DNA of 64,000 nt from Straminergon stramineum (lineage: Eukaryota; Streptophyta; Bryopsida; Hypnales; Calliergonaceae), in the NCBI GenBank assembly GCA_963920665.1, contig OY987265.1, positions 41,731,001 through 41,795,000 on the forward strand, given 5' to 3'. The first letter of the stretch is position 1; the number at the start of each line of letters is the position of its first letter. Below, in pieces: positions 1 through 12,650 of this stretch. Below the pieces are notes generated by a model that ran no database searches, had not been told where the DNA came from, and was given only the letters and a program-made list of their open reading frames with translations. A program made the translations under genes and the position numbers.

Positions 1-1129
1 GTTCCTACCTCGAGAAACGATTTTAAACCGTTCTTGAACCTCAACGGAATGAACGCCGAAATGCTTCGACTGACATAAGAGCTTTTATCGTAAACAACGA
101 ATTGAGTTTACAAATCAAGAAGCATGCATGACGCTTTTATTTTCACCCGCTTGCGAGCCAAGTGAGATTCTTCGAAACGAGAAGATGATGAAAAAGTAGG
201 CTAATTTTTCATCATCTTTGACCCTAACCAGCCCTCACGCACCCATGCCTCTACACCAACTTCTCTGTTACTTCAAGAAGAGCAAACTTAGAATAGGACA
301 CGGCACAAGGCGAGCACTGTTGAAAAAAACGAAGAATCCAAAAACAATATCAGGCTCGCTTTCTTACGGGAGAACCGCAAGAGATTCAATCACCACCTTT
401 CGAAAGATAAAGCGCACAAAATTCCAAGAACCTTGGATTCCAACAGCCTTGGTATTGTCCCCCCGTCCTTAGCTGCATCTGCTGAAGCGTCGACTCTGAG
501 GCTACCGCAAGAAGGAAACACCACGAAACATGCAGACAGCCGGGGCGAGCGTTGGCGAAGAAAACAAAGCCTTGAAACCCAAAATCCGCATGCCAATTAC
601 ACTAATTTCTTCCCGAGCCCTAGACAAATTAGAAACTACCAAAAATGAAAAAGCTGAAAATCCGGACTGTGACATACATGTCAGAAATAGCAAGCGACTC
701 CCAGCAATCATCCTACGCACTGTCACATTGTCTGGCAGTAGCCGCCGCTTTTGACTTTGACGATTCTATCAATTGCAGACATCAATCACAAAAGGAAGAA
801 GAAAGAGCTGGTGATACTCGCAAGAATGATCGTCCTCTTCATCTCCACCTCTACCTCCACCTCTATCAATCAATAATCACCACCAATGCACGGAAACAGA
901 GGAACTTACAAAAGAAATTCAAATCGGCGATTGGTAACCTCGCGATCGAGCTCCGTGCGTCAATATACTACATGTGGCCTCGATCGCCAGGGAGTTCGAT
1001 CCTCCGATCTCTCGGAGACCTTCGGACCCTCCTGGCGATTTGCGGAAGCAAGCTCGGCCCTCCCCGGTGAAGGATTACCCTTCACTCTACCACAATGGCT
1101 CACATCATCTCGAGAACCCCACCTGGGCA
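1..1129. other. Less AT-rich leader region without a supported gene
   Basis: This stretch is clearly less AT-rich than the rest of the left arm. It has many CG dinucleotides between 900 and 1120. Open frames exist on both strands, but none shows a recognisable domain or a convincing set of splice sites. It lies directly upstream of a TATA box at 1130, so it most likely contains promoter sequence for the candidate gene at 1244. It could also be the end of a gene or an LTR-like element cut by the window edge. Confidence 0.35.
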
Positions 1130-1137
1130 TATAAATA
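1130..1137 (+). promoter_or_regulatory. TATA box upstream of candidate gene
   Basis: The sequence TATAAATA sits in a CG-containing context about 107 bases upstream of the first good ATG at 1244. That is a usual plant distance for a TATA box plus a short 5' leader. This is inference from motif and position only. Confidence 0.4.
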
Positions 1138-1243
1138 CCCGCTCACCGCAGACGACTCCGACTTTGACGCTGCATGTCAACTCTACTGTACTTCCGTAAC
1201 TTTCGTTAATACATACAGCTCCCGTCTCGCAGGAACGTGCTAC

Positions 1244-2118
1244 ATGGCCACGCGCGCGGCTATCCAGGGTTCAGACACGGCTCGCAAGGTACTGGGGGTA
1301 CTTATGGGGAAGGGTTTATACCAGGGTTTATACCTTCCGTGTGATTCTCTAATGAATACGATTCCTAGGGCAAGGTAGCCTCCGGTCCGTCCTCCGCTGA
1401 TAGATTCTGGCCGTGCCCACTGCTCGTACCTTGCTTTACGCGATATTTCGCTCTCAAGCTTGTCATTTGGAAGTTTTCAACTTGGTTCTGTGCATTTAAA
1501 AAAGAATGTCGCTTATTATTAGACTTCTTTCGTTTACTTTTAGTTTTTATTGCATTTTTCTGGAGATGCCTCTTTTCGGATGCGGTGGGGTGGGGGTGGG
1601 GGTGGAGGTGGGGGCTCCTGGAAACAGCATCTGTACTTGTTATTTTTGTGAATGTTTTTTTAGTGCTCGTTATAGTTTTCTCTGAACTCGAGCTTCCGTC
1701 AGTACGTTCTCGTGTTCATTTGAGGCGAGAAAGAATGTTCTCTCTTTTGGATAACTGAAGAGCTAGTGGTTGCACCCACTGTAAGTTATCTCACATGTGT
1801 AGTTTTGCAATTTGAAGCTCTGCATACCACAAGTTTGAAAGTCTGCCTGAAGTTGGTTGGTGGGATTGGAAGAGTAAACACGTGGCTGTCGCTTGTGATG
1901 CAGTGGGAAGAAGTGGCACGCCGGAGGAACTGGAAGTCGTGATGAAAAACGGGAAGAAGGTTCACTTTTGGGGAGAGTTCAGCGGTAATATACCAGTCCA
2001 AGATGCCGGTGCCGTTTGCTTTTCCAGCCTTTTAAATGCCACCTCATCATATGCTCCGCGTCTCACTGCGGCCCATCCTGGCTCTTGGTTTTCCAACTCA
2101 AAAACACAGAGAGATTGA
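1244..2118 (+). CDS. Candidate small two-exon gene, function unknown
   Basis: Exon 1 would be 1244-1288: ATG followed by 14 codons (MATRAAIQGSDTARK) ending AAG, with a GTACTG donor. Exon 2 would open near 1834 after CACAAG and run in frame to the TGA at 2116-2118. The exon 2 protein begins FESLPEVGWWDWKSKHVAVA and continues through a charged segment with KNGKKVHFWGEF. The Trp-rich start, balanced base composition and phase-0 junction resemble real coding sequence, and a TATA box lies upstream. I do not recognise the family. The intron (about 545 bases) is T-rich as expected, but the CACAAG acceptor is weak. The product, near 110 residues, has no signal peptide or membrane segment that I can see. 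It could instead be a fragment of a larger gene. Confidence 0.32.
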
Positions 2119-2552
2119 AACACGTCAATTATTGACGTCAAATAGACACGTCAACTATTTGTCAGTGATGAAGTCATGGAAGCGGAGACCTGTCAGAATT
2201 TGACGTCAAATTTCAGAGTTTCGAGAATTTCTTAAAGAAGAAAATAGTGAAGAACAAATAAATCTAGGATTTCCAAATATACTTGTTTCAAATTAAATTC
2301 GAAATTGGCTCTCCACAACTTGATGGACAACAACTTTTTTTTAGATCAAACAACCTAAAAACAGAAGCATCCATTGATACCATGCTCCAAAGACTTTATA
2401 GCAATTTGTTCCTTGCAAAGGGAATCAAAATGCAACCTCTAACCAACCAAAGGTAAAGAATTCAACCCACACTTATATAGAAAAAGCTACTAACAAATCT
2501 CTTGTTGAGAATTTCCCTAAGTTGAATTACAAGACATTGACGGAATTGAATA
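2119..2552. other. Spacer with repeated TGACGTCA palindromes
   Basis: No gene is visible. Two TGACGTCA palindromes, each with symmetric flanks, occur at 2133-2140 and 2201-2208, and related ACGTCAA words lie between them. TGACG words are the core of plant bZIP (TGA-type) sites, but the position downstream of a reading frame makes a regulatory role uncertain. The remainder is AT-rich and featureless. Confidence 0.3.
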
Positions 2553-3017
2553 TAAGGTAAAATAACCCATTACAGACCTTTTACCCATTACAGACTCCTA
2601 AGAATAAGCCCATTACAATTTTATTTTAGTTTTTGAGATTTGGGCCACATTCAATGTCTTACCTAATTGGAATGGAGTAATTAGTGACCACCATAGGAAC
2701 TTTCAATTTTTTAGTGTTAGTTCATTTCAGGAAGTGCCTTTTTCAGGTCTTTTGTGTTAGAAAATATTGTGACTACTATAGGTGAGTAAGATGAGTGTTA
2801 AGGATCAATTTTTGTTGGTTTTGGGGTAGTCTACAAGCTGTGATGGGTTGAACACTTCAAAAATTCATAACAAATTCACACTTTGTCGAAAAAATGTAGT
2901 TTCAAATGCTCTCGCCATTTCTATCACTTGACTTTCTTTGGGGGAAAAGTAGAAAATTTTAGAAATGACAAGAGGGCAAACCTCCCATTTGGTCCGTAAT
3001 GGGCTATTTTACCTTAG
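2553..3017. mobile_element. 0.46 kb MITE, copy 1
   Basis: The two ends are inverted repeats: TAAGGTAAAATAACCCATTA at the left and its near complement, ending ATGGGCTATTTTACCTTA, at the right. A second copy lies at 49596-50058 in opposite orientation and shares the body, including the blocks around the TTGGGGTAGTCTACAAGC text. There is no coding capacity. A TA dinucleotide borders both ends and is the likely target duplication, which would suit a Tc1/mariner-like or similar family. The class assignment is inference. Confidence 0.7.
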
Positions 3018-3344
3018 AAGACATCAATAGATCTTATTGCACCAACAGTGCCCAAAGAATGATCAAAATTAATTCCACTGGAATAGTTCCAAAAAGGGAA
3101 AAAATTTATCAATTTCATTACTTGTTGTCAACATGCATCACTTTGTTGTTGACTTATACTCTTTCGCACCCAATGGGACTTAGTAGAAGTTACAAGGTTT
3201 ATTCTATCTCTTGAAAATTGGAGTAGCTCACAAAATAATCTAGCCATTTCTTGGAAATCCCATTTTATTTTGAGACAAAGGGAGTACAAAATAAGCCTAA
3301 AAATGATCTCAAAATTTAATTTTGGTTGTATATTATAGTGTAGC

Positions 3345-4175
3345 TAATCTATACCTTAAATTAGTTAGTTAGTTTGTTTGTTTGATACACTAAGATCCAA
3401 GAAATCATGAAGTGTTCAATGGCATTCTTTGTACTATTGGAAAGCTTAGTTTACAAGGAGGGGCACATGGACTTAGTTTTGTGGCCTTTAGACCTACGTT
3501 GTAAAAGTTATTGAATTTCAAAGTTTTTTTATGAATTAGAAAATTGAATGAAATTATCTTTTATTTTGAAAAAAACATAATTTTTGCATTGCATATCCAA
3601 ACACCACAAAACAAAGCCCTTGCATTCCTTCAAACATGAAGTATTCTATATGTATCAAGAATGAAACCTCTTGCATTGTAGCAAAGCCCTTGCACTCTTT
3701 CTAATTTGAAAGTTATGAATTTTAGTCTTATTTTCAAAAAAATAAAAAAAATAACTTTTAATTTGACTATAGCAACGATACGAGATACACTAGTCCATAC
3801 CTTAAATTAGGTTGTTTGTTTTATTTTGTTATGTTTGTTTGTTATAGTGAGATCTCTATAACCATGTGTCCCCTAGTCACATGGTAGCGTTGGAACGGTC
3901 TCCTCAAGGAGAGGTGCACTAGCTTTGTTTTGGGACATTGGGACCTACATTCTAAAAGTAATTGAATTTAGAAGTTTTATTGAATTCAAAAATTCAAAAA
4001 TTGTGTTTGCTTTTATTTTGGTTGTGGCAACAATATAGGGCACAATAGTCCATACCTTAAGTTAGATTGTTTGTTTTCATTTGTTTGTTACTATGAGATT
4101 CTAGAACCGTATAACCCCTGGTCGTGCTCTTGGCTCCTTCGAAAAGCTCTCTAGGAGGAGGGGTGCATGGTGCGG
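3345..4175. repeat. Three diverged copies of a dispersed repeat
   Basis: A block starting near ATACCTTAAATTAG, passing through GTTTGTTTG and GAGATC, then a GGAGGGGTGCA-like word and AAAGTTATTGAATTTCAAAG, recurs at about 3350-3560, 3795-4010 and 4048-4175. Partial copies occur near 13090-13230 and 56320-56590. No open frame is conserved. The spacing is irregular, so this is a local cluster of a dispersed repeat and not a clean tandem array. Confidence 0.6.
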
Positions 4176-4860
4176 ATTTTTTTGAAGGTCTTTGACAGAT
4201 GGAAGCATTGGTGATGATTTCAGATGATGATTTAGTAAGGTGACCACTTTATCAAAACAATTCAAGAAGTATATTTCACTTGGGAGGAAAGCTAGAGAGA
4301 ATCTTGGCTACAAATGTACTTTTATTCATTAAGTAAGCAAACAACAAAGCATCTTAGTCAATGCATGCATTTGGCCACTATAGTGATTATTTGGAACTAA
4401 TTTCTGGCATCTAATAGTCACTAAGGTGATTAACTTTGGCTATACATGAGCAACTATTCTTGATATTGAAGGCGATTATAACATTTGACTCCTATAACGA
4501 CTAGCTACGCACTTGGAGATATGGAAGAAAGAAACCCTAACGCTTGAGTCAAATAGCGGTAATAAAGAATCAAGATGCAAAGAAAACTAATACTAAGAGA
4601 GATATAAGTTTTCACAATGTTTCTTTTCTTATTTCAAAAGCAAAGACAAACTTTACAAGTAAGTCTACATTGAATTTGATAATGAGTTCAAAGTTTGGTC
4701 TCACACTCTACTAAAACATGCATCAAGAGTCATGCACATTAACAAAAAAATGCACAATAGTTCAATTATAAAATCTCAAAATAGTAAGAGCTCCCTATTG
4801 TGAAATAACAACAAAGGAAGATCTCCCTCATCTACTAATCAATGATGTCACAAACAATCA
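4176..4860. other. AT-rich spacer
   Basis: I see no gene, tandem repeat or transposon terminus here. The stretch may include the unrecognised terminal part of the decayed hAT element that follows. Confidence 0.4.
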
Positions 4861-4863
4861 CTA

Positions 4864-7411
4864 ATCACACTCCTCGGCGCTGCCAATCGTCTTGTCATGT
4901 TGCAAATATTGTATGATGTGGAAAGTTCTGTATTGTATAGAACCTTTGGACAAACATTGCAACAACCAACTCCAAGTGCGTTGTGAGATGGTTCTTCAGT
5001 CGATTCTTGATAAACGTAAGTGTACTAAAGGTCCTTTCATCTTCTATTGAACCAAGCACCTATACACAAGCTATCACAACAAATCTTAAAAACTCAAAAA
5101 GACTGAACTGAAGCATGCCATTTGAGTAGATGGTTCTCAAAATACTCGTGAAGGGATTCACTTCCAAAGGACATTGCATAGCTGCTTCGACATTAACTAT
5201 CATAGTGTGTTTAGAAAAGGTCGCTTCATAGTATAATCTTGCCCACAAAACAATTGGATCAACAGAGACTCAGAGCTTATCAACTATTCCCACAAAAATA
5301 AGACAACTGCCTCTAAACAAGTGTTGCTTGAGGACCTCCAAGTGAATATTGAATGTACGAATATGCACTGTTGGGGCGTGCATGAGAAAATACCAACTTA
5401 TAAAGAAACAATTGCAAACATTACACAAGGTGCACCTCATACCACTAAAGTAGAAAAGAAACAAAGCACACTCAAATAAAATAAGAAACAATGCACAATG
5501 CACAATGCACACCAAAGAAAATCATAAAAAGATATAATATACAATTATAAATTTGAAAACAAAAAGGAAGCTACAAAACTAACTTGCATCCAATATTGTG
5601 GGTATAAAATGTCCATGGCATCCATGAGCTTATTGGTAAGGAATTGACTTGCAAGCTCGACAAACAGTTCCTTTGTTATCATTGCAAGATTACACAAATA
5701 ATTCATATATTAGAAACTCCACATTACATGACAAGTTACCACAACATGAGAGAAAATATATATTCTATAGAATTTCAAAAAGGGTAGCAATTGACCAAGG
5801 CATGCTTCCCATTTACTCCATTCACAACTTCAAACCATGTTGACTATGTTACAAATGCATACATGCTTGATTCACCCCTCTTGATCTTAGCCTAAATGGG
5901 TATTGTATTACATTCAAAGACAAGCTTCTCCTCCATAGTGTTGAGGTCCATTTTCCAACCCATCTTTAGATTCAGATGACTAAAGTCGACAAGAATGTTG
6001 AAATCATACAATTGGTCAGACTAGTAGGCTAAGTGACTATTGCAATAATTCTCAAACACATCATTTTGGCATTGCTTGATTGCTGCAATGAAGTCACAAA
6101 CAAATACATTGTGCTATTGGGAAAACTTAATCACAACGTTCAACAGTTTGAGAAGAGAAACCTAACAAGTGAATCCACGAAGTGTCTCCACATCAACAAG
6201 GGACTCAAAAGTCTTATTTGTAGCCTTTACCTTTCATATGTTGAGGTGCATCTTATAAACCAAAATTGAGTATTGCTACATAATTCTCTTTATAGGCTTC
6301 AATAACAAAATCCATTACATCTTTATTTGTTTGAGTATCTTGTTCCCTTTCTTATCCATAACGATCGATTGCAAGTTTTGTGAATTCATGATGGCACTTT
6401 GATGAGTGGGCAAAGTAGGCATAGATGACTTGCAAAAGATCCTCCACATTCAAGACGATTGGCATCTTTGATAAAGACTTCAATGCAAGATCAACACTAT
6501 GTAACATACAATGTATTCCAATGACAAACGGTGCATGTTTCTCCTGAAGCTGTCGAGTGACCCCCATTTGCACCCCTAGAAAAACATTGGCTCAATCTAT
6601 GCCAAATGAAACCAACTTCGATGAAACCTCTTTATGGCTTAGACTGCCTCAAACCCTCAATTCGTTAGCTATAACTTGGGTCAAGTTTGCTAAACTTGCA
6701 TCTTACACATGTTGTCGTCAAGTTGTCAAGATTCAAACTGTAAACACCAAGCAAGTTCCACCAACCAACTAAAATATACCACAAACATACAAATGACACA
6801 CATGCATATGTTGAAATAAGAGAAGCATGGGTGCCTAAGTCCAGACTTGCTTTGTATAAACATGTATGCAGATTCAACTTGCATTATCTATATTTGTCAC
6901 CTCATTATAGATGACTACCAAATAATTTGCATTTTTAACTATCATCCTTCATGTTAGCATTAACTTGTGCATGCATCACTTTTGCCATCTACCATCCAGA
7001 GTTTTTGATCCAATGCTTCTTCGGCATGTGAAACACACTCAAGAAGATGAGCAGGTTTTGCAAACTTTCATACTTTGCTATTGGTTGTCCATTATTCAAA
7101 ATGTAGAAAATAGTAGCAAATTGGACATGCTTACAAGATTGCTCTCTTGGCTCATTTTGGACAAGTTGGTGCACTATTGGAGGACCACTTGTTGCATACA
7201 AGATTGCATTCTTTGAAGGCGCACAATTCTTTGAATAATACCAATCACCTTTCTTAGAAACTCCTTTAATATCCTTCAATGCTTTGTGATGACCTACATG
7301 CTTTGTAAAGGTGTCGTGCTTTGCCTTCAGTAACTTGCTTCTTCTTTCCACTATGTTGCGAATCAGACACTTCGACATGCCTTGAATAAGTCTATCTTCA
7401 CTTTGAGTCAT
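4864..7411 (-). pseudogene. Decayed hAT transposase (TTF-finger/C17orf113-like family)
   Basis: Reading from 7411 downward, the minus strand encodes an N-terminal segment with TFTKHVGHHKAL, then QFATIFYILNNGQPIAKYES and MPKKHW. At 6573-6352 it encodes EKHAPFVIGIHCMLHSVDLA and LSKMPIV, the family's central block. At about 5248-4892 it encodes the C-terminal dimerisation region with SIEDERTFSTLTFIKNRL and FVQRFYTIQNFPHH. The order is that of a hAT transposase with an N-terminal TTF-type zinc finger. Stops and frame changes separate the blocks, and the regions between them are too decayed to read, so the gene is dead. I found no terminal inverted repeats. The family is widespread in plants; the assignment is by motif memory. 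Confidence 0.7.
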
Positions 7412-9184
7412 CTCTACCTATGGTAGCCTTGTTGCTCATATGTCTTAGAATCGGGGGGTGGGGGTGGGGTGTAGTGAGTGATTGGAGTAGCAACATACGT
7501 GCAAACAAATGATAGGGTATCTTAAAAAAATGGGGGCTAAAAATTAGAAATGGGTTTAGAATAATATAAGGTATTGGAAATGGCATTGGATGTCTTTAAA
7601 GTATTATAGGGTATGGAATAATAGGTCCCATTAGAAAATTACATAATGATATCATGTGAAAAAAATAATAATAATAACTCATATCCCCTATATCCTTATT
7701 TTTTTAACACAGTGACCCCCCTGAGCTTAGAATCTTCGAGGTACGTCATACTATCTACCCTTTAGTACTGGTTTTGGTAAAGGTGTTGTTGGGACCTCCT
7801 CAATATCATCATCATGAAGCACGGATATGGTCTCCTCATTGGAGCAATTTAAGTATTCATTGCCATCTTCATGAATGACTTAAGTTGAGCCACTTCGGAT
7901 TGAAGGCCTAGATTGGAAGGCACTTGGAGTAGAGCCATTACCTTCTCTTGGGCCATTGATGGTATTTGATTTGCATACCTCCTTGGCCTTTTTCTTCTTC
8001 TATCACTTCTTTCCCTTTGCCAAGTGTTTCCAAAGAAACCCTTTGATCTACACTAGTATTCGGCTCTCAAATTGACATAGGGACTTCCAAGGGTCGACTC
8101 CAATGTCATTGTTGTATGCAATTGATTGGCATGGAACTTATATGCACATAGGGGTCCATTACCATGATTAGCTCAACAAGTATAGTAGCCAAGTAGCTAG
8201 ACATACCTTTTGTTGTTGGATGTGCAAATCTTTAGATACAGTGAGTGCTTGCTTATGCTCAAGAGGGCCTCCGTCTTTTGTGTTCGTACATGAACTAAAG
8301 TAGCAAAACAACAATCTTCCTTCCATGTTAGTATTGAAGTCTCATCTTGGTCTTTCTCCAATCAATGACCTTGCCAAATTTGGATTCAACTCCATGATTG
8401 CAATTAAAAGGTTCATCTCATTAACTAGTGCAATTAACAAGTTCATAATTGATGCAATTGTATCATGCCCAAGTATTGCAACTACCAATCGATCCAATTG
8501 CATGCTATTAACTTTGGCAAGCACCAAGATGTTGTCATGATATGAGTCCAAACTCTCTTTGTTAGAGCAAACATTGGCACCAAACCCCTACCGTTGATTT
8601 GATGATTTATCTTGTTCTGTGTATACATGTGCCATGATAATTAGAACTTATTGAATCTACAATTAACCAAAACTTGTCAAAGAGTATAATTGCAATCAAC
8701 AACATCCTAAACCCTAACATTTGATACAACTACATGTTTAGACAATTTCATCGACTATTTGCACCCTAATATGATCCACATTCAAATAATTGTTTTTGCT
8801 ATGGAACTTTCATTGCCATTAACCTACACAATTTATTAGACATCCACATGCTATTCATCACTTGAAACTTGCTAAGATTCAATGTTCAAAAACATTTATG
8901 AGTACATGAATTATTGTTGATGAATTTCCAAAGGATGCACAACTACTTGATTGTTTCATTATCTCTTGAGTTTCTAAAATATTTGTCACTTGTATTCTCA
9001 ACATGTAACTCCAATGGTTAGAAGAAAGTTGTAAAATGTTAACAATTGCCTAGAGAACTATCACTGATTTAAACAATACACCTTCTCATTACTAAAAACC
9101 AACTCACATAAATCAACACAAGCCTCAAGGCACAAAAACCAATGCAATTACTAAAAATGTTAATGACTCTTGACCTAACAAGAA
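7412..9184. other. AT-rich spacer, possible transposon remnants
   Basis: A G-run near 7455-7470 and short open frames such as the minus-strand frame at 8342-8551 occur. None carries a recognisable motif. The stretch adjoining 7411 may belong to the 5' end of the decayed hAT element. No termini were found. Confidence 0.35.
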
Positions 9185-9640
9185 GGTGATTGCAAGAAAG
9201 ACTGGTCCTATTTTGCATCACATTTAGAGTGACAAAGTTGTTCTCCACTAGAACTTTTGGAGGTAGAGCCCGATGAGCTTGAAATTTTTGTTGGAGATGG
9301 TTAACTTGATTTTTATCATATTTTTTATTTTTTAGAAATTTTTTTAAATCATTTTATATTTCAAAGTCAATTTTGCTAATTTGTCACACTTTGGGGTTTA
9401 GGGATTTTTAGTACTGAAGAGTATCCAAAATTATTGATCTAGAGCTGAAATTTTCATGGACTATTCCCATACTGGGAGGACATGTGCCTACCAAAGGAAA
9501 TCTAAAAATATATTATTTTATGGCTTCCATATTTGTGCAAATAGAACTCCCTTGCACGCAAACTTCTGAACATTGAAGATGCTTTTGACTTCATCTTTTT
9601 GGTGAAATCTGATCACCATAAGTCCTCACAAATTGCCAAT
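9185..9640 (+). repeat. Partial copy of the TIR element at 10351
   Basis: From GGTGATTGCAAGAAAGACTG onward this stretch matches the left two-thirds of 10351-10910 in the same orientation. The match includes the CACACTTTGGGGTTTAGGG word and the GAGTATCCAAAATTA block. The right inverted terminus is missing, so it is a truncated or one-ended copy. Confidence 0.6.
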
Positions 9641-10350
9641 TTTTAGGGGGGGTTGTTCATTATTTTCTATTTATGATTAATTAATACCTCATTGTATCTA
9701 TTGTTTGTAACAAATTGTCCTTTTTTTCAAATAGTACTATTTCAATATTTGCTAGTAGTCATAGTACTCAAAACGGTACTTCTAGCCTTTGATTTCTTAG
9801 ATCAATGGCTGAGATTTTTTGGTTTCATAGTACTTATAGTACTTCCAATACTAAGCACAAAAATTGTTGTTTTGGTAAAACGCTACTAAAACTGAACAGT
9901 TTGCAGTGCAACCATCCCCCGAGAACCACCCAAGAGTTACCCACAATGGAAAATCATAAAAACTAGCTAGTTTTTGCACATTTTATACAACTACAACTTC
10001 AACGGCACTTCAAAGACAACAATTGGCATTGTTATAACTACACAAGAATGTTGCATTGCCATGTTTCCCATGAGGCCATGACCCCCATGTATACTCCTTG
10101 GCGACATGTAAATGTCTACAATGCTGAAACAACACCCTAGATGTTGGTCTCCATACTAATGAAAACAAAGTTCGATTTTGCAAATCTTTAATTGCCATGC
10201 ATTTTGCACAACTCTAGGGCCCACTCTTGCAAATCTCAAATTTTCACCCATTAAAAACACAAATTGAAGCATTAGCATATATGTGTGCAATCCTTCACAT
10301 TGAGTGGATGGTGAAAGGAAGCTCCAAAAATAATAAAGAAGTGTCTCCAA
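9641..10350. other. AT-rich spacer
   Basis: No gene or transposon end is visible. Short open frames on both strands have no recognisable motifs. Confidence 0.35.
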
Positions 10351-10910
10351 GGGTGATTGCAAGAAAGACTGGTCCTATTTTGTGTCACATTTGGAGTGAC
10401 GGAGTTGTCATTGGCCATAACTTTTGGAGTATGAAGCCCATGTACTTGAAATTTTTATTGAATATGACTAAATTGGTGCTAATGAGATTCCTTATTTTTC
10501 AGAAAATTTTTAAAACCTTTTTGTAATTAAATTTCAATTTTGCTAATTTGTCACACTTTGGGGTTTAGGGGTTTTTAGTACTGTGGAGTATCCAAAATTA
10601 ATGATGTAGACTTGAAAATTCTGTAGGCTATTTCCATACTAGGCGGGCATGTACCTACCAAAGGGCACTTAAAAAAACATTATTTTTTTGTCTTCCACAT
10701 GCATGCAAATAGGGGTCCCTTGCACGTGTTTCTTTTTCATTTTGACCCACATTTTTCTTACACCTCTAATTTTGGTGATATGCTATTTCTATTGTTATAC
10801 TGATTATCCACATTTTATTTTATTTTAAAATATTTTTTCCAACACGTCACAGTACAACGGGCAAAAAGCCAAACACTACAAAAAACGGTCAGTCTTTCTT
10901 GCAATGACCC
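10351..10910. mobile_element. 0.56 kb TIR element
   Basis: The left end GGGTGATTGCAAGAAAGACT is matched by the inverted right end, which reads AGTCTTTCTTGCAATGACCC. CCAA flanks both sides and may be the target duplication. There is no coding capacity. A partial direct copy lies at 9185. The superfamily cannot be told from a 4-base flank. Confidence 0.6.
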
Positions 10911-12145
10911 CCAAGCTTGGTGCCAAACTTCAAACTACAATTGAAGTGTTGACTCCTATTATAGCTCTCGCATGAAAACACCAGGCAATCTTAGTCATCG
11001 CATGAATAAATCACAGAGGCCATGACTAGCCATGGGTTCTTGAACCCCGTGGAGAACGACAAGGGAGGGCTTCAAATCTTCTAGTGACATGTGGCAATCT
11101 TGGACACATGTTGCCTTGCTACTAGAGTTCCAATGGTGATGGCTACAAGCCAATGGGCAAGCTCCTTGGCAACATGACTTCAACCCTAAGACCCAGCATG
11201 GCCATAGAGCCATGATGTGAAAGTGATTCTTGGCTATAAAACAACTCTTTTCCCACTTATAACTCTATTGTGAAAGTGAAGCATCTTCATGTCTGGTGAA
11301 TATTAGCTATTTTTTGCCTATAAAAAATCACTAGTGCATAGGCTTTACCTCATGGTGTTTGGACCTACCACTAGTAGGAGCCGTTGTTTTTTGGATGTTC
11401 GCAATGAACAAGAATGTTTTATAGAACATAAGTAAGAAGATGGGATTGCGAATAGGGAGGCAAAATCAAGTAGGATGTTTTAGAAAACATGTGGATGTCT
11501 CTAGCAAAACAAGTTGATGTCTTATGCAACAATGATGTATCGGGAGACATTGAAAAAAACATAGTTGCATTTTGTACAACATCCAATAAAACTACGACCT
11601 ACCACATTGGCAAGGAATTTTGGTTTAATAGTGGGTAACTTAGTAGAAGTGATTATGGGCTGGGGTTAAACACAAACCACATGGAAAAACTCAGAGGAAG
11701 GGCATCTCCTTGGAGGCTTTTAAAAAAGGATTGCATGGAGGGAAAAAAATAGGAAGATGATTACATTTTCCATTGTACTTCCAATGTAGCTCTAATTGTA
11801 TTAATAAGTCCTAAACAATTAGTTTAATGCATTCTACATTATTTAATTTTCAAAAATATGTATTTTCGTTGTCCCATATATTTTAGAATTGAATATAAAT
11901 TGTTCTCAATTTTAGAAGATCATTTTTTCAACAATGTATGAAATTCAATCTGTCCTAGTCTTGTTGAAGTTCTTGTATTTACCTTCTTGTAAATGTGAAA
12001 ACATATTGAATTTCCCAAAACATGATTTTGTTATTTGTTGCAGTCTGTATTGAAGTAATTCCATTCCTCCTTGATATGGCATCTAACTAGGATGAAGTGG
12101 CATGCCACATCAACACACTTTGACACCATCTAAAAATTTGAACAA
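10911..12145. other. Non-coding spacer
   Basis: No gene is seen. The stretch 11000-11230 is less AT-rich and could be a gene or transposon remnant, but no motif was recognised in it. Confidence 0.35.
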
Positions 12146-12345
12146 TATTTTTATAGACATCAACTAAGACATCCACTAAGACATGAACTAAAATGTCTAA
12201 ATGTTTTTTGTAATATCAACTAAACATCAACTAAAACATCTAAATGTTTTTTGTAATATCAACTAAGACATCAACTAAACATCAACTAAAACATCCAATT
12301 GTTTTTTGTAATATCAACTAAGACGTCAATTGAACTTGTAGATCT
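12146..12345. repeat. Degenerate tandem repeat (ATCAACTAA/ACATC words)
   Basis: Units containing ACATCAACTAA and ATGTTTTTTGTAATATCAAC recur about three times in register with small indels. No frame is open throughout. Confidence 0.6.
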
Positions 12346-12519
12346 CTTTTATAACTTCAACAACTTTGTATAATTTAGAAAATTTCCATATCCTATATGG
12401 TGATGTGATTTGTCTTCCCTCCTAGTCTCCTACCATCCACTTGTATAAATATCTTGTCTTTTCTTGTCAATATGTTCACAGTAAGTGGCTTTTCAAGCTA
12501 TGCCACATAAATATCAAAC

Positions 12520-12650
12520 ATGGTGTATTGAATATGATGTATAATGTATAGCATACTATGTATGGTGTATAATGTACAATACATGGTATACTATGTATTC
12601 TGTATGGCCTATTTTTTATGGTATATTGTATATGGTGTACGTCAAAGTTG
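12520..12650. repeat. Simple TATGGTGTA-type degenerate repeat
   Basis: Variants of GTATGGTGTATAATGTA recur with slippage-like variation. Frames open through it because of the repeat and have no coding character. Confidence 0.5.

Noticed and set aside
960..1500. LTR of a retrotransposon suggested by a TATA box in GC-richer sequence
   Set aside because: No TG...CA ends, no second copy in the window, and no gag-pol nearby.
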